Below, in pieces: positions 5,400-5,527 of a DNA stretch of 5,527 bases. The stretch comes from Pseudomonadota bacterium (GTDB lineage: Bacteria > Desulfobacterota > Syntrophia > Syntrophales > JADFWA01). Numbering within the stretch: position 1 is the stretch's first letter; each line of letters opens with the position of its first letter. Both the position numbers and the translations under genes were made by a program. The stretch lies in NCBI GenBank assembly GCA_030610915.1, contig JAUWQS010000134.1, forward strand, positions 1 through 5,527, written 5' to 3'. Under the pieces are notes generated by a model. The model had not been told where the DNA came from. It saw nothing but the letters and a program-made list of their open reading frames with translations, and ran no database searches.

Positions 5400-5522
5400 A
5401 TGGAAGGCTGAAGCCTTCCGCTACATACCTTCGGAGCCCCTGTAGCGAAGACCTTCAGGTCTCCATATTCACGTAACACAGTATGACTGAAGCACATGGA
5501 AGGCTGAAGCCTTCCGCTACAT
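5400..5522. repeat. Cluster of three GTAG-type REP elements
   Basis: Two identical 27-base units at 5400-5426 and 5496-5522 (96-base period) lie in minus orientation, and a diverged unit at about 5440-5466 lies in plus orientation between them. Read in their own sense, each is GTAG-C followed by a seven-pair hairpin with a TTCA loop: GGAAGGC/GCCTTCC in the outer copies and GAAGACC/GGTCTCC (one A-C mismatch) in the middle copy. GTAG next to a hairpin is the hallmark of REP sequences moved by RAYT (TnpA-REP) transposases, and inverted REP groups form BIMEs. No transposase gene is in the window. Confidence 0.7.
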
Positions 5523-5527
5523 GCTTC

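Noticed and set aside
5315..5497. 60-codon minus-strand frame at the right end
   Set aside because: It runs across the REP cluster and has no ribosome-binding site or recognisable content.
5400..5527. Start of a CRISPR array (27-base perfect repeats)
   Set aside because: There are only two identical copies, spaced 96 bases apart, with an inverted diverged copy in the spacer and strong internal hairpins carrying GTAG. This fits REP elements, not CRISPR.

Overview
The window is a stretch of anaerobic metabolism on the plus strand. It suits a strict or facultative anaerobe of moderate GC content, because a glycyl radical enzyme and its radical-SAM activase are both oxygen sensitive. The intergenic gaps are filled with short palindromic repeats. 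Repeats of this general look remind me of Desulfobacterota and of Planctomycetes-like environmental genomes, but that is recollection; the taxon cannot be fixed from sequence alone.

Layout from left to right: (1) the last 43 residues of a glycyl radical enzyme (GRE), including its radical glycine, ending at 134 and followed by a clean intrinsic terminator; (2) two small paralogous proteins with a split-barrel, pyridoxamine-phosphate-oxidase-like look (254-631 and about 820-1227), separated by a second terminator-like hairpin and a roughly 100-base palindromic repeat; (3) an AT-rich imperfect palindrome and small dyads, leading into a glycyl-radical-enzyme activase with a radical-SAM cluster and two ferredoxin-type clusters (1454-2395); (4) a 311-base gap packed with REP-like hairpins and a tandem repeat; (5) a MoxR-type AAA+ ATPase (2707-3561) that overlaps by 20 bases a 570-residue von Willebrand A (VWA) protein with an intact MIDAS (3542-5254); (6) a tail with three copies of a REP element carrying the GTAG signature and covarying stems.

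How the genes may work together: the activase would install the glycyl radical on the upstream enzyme. The AAA+/VWA pair resembles NorQ/NorD and CbbQ/CbbO, which mature or reactivate an enzyme encoded nearby, and a related AAA+ gene (bssE/tutH) sits in benzylsuccinate synthase operons. The simplest reading is a GRE with a dedicated activation and remodelling machine. The GRE's substrate cannot be read from its tail; a fumarate-adding (alkyl- or aryl-succinate synthase) enzyme is one possibility, suggested only by the AAA+ neighbour. The unusual part is the pair of split-barrel proteins between the GRE and its activase, which I do not recognise from any characterised GRE cluster. No gene on the minus strand is supported.
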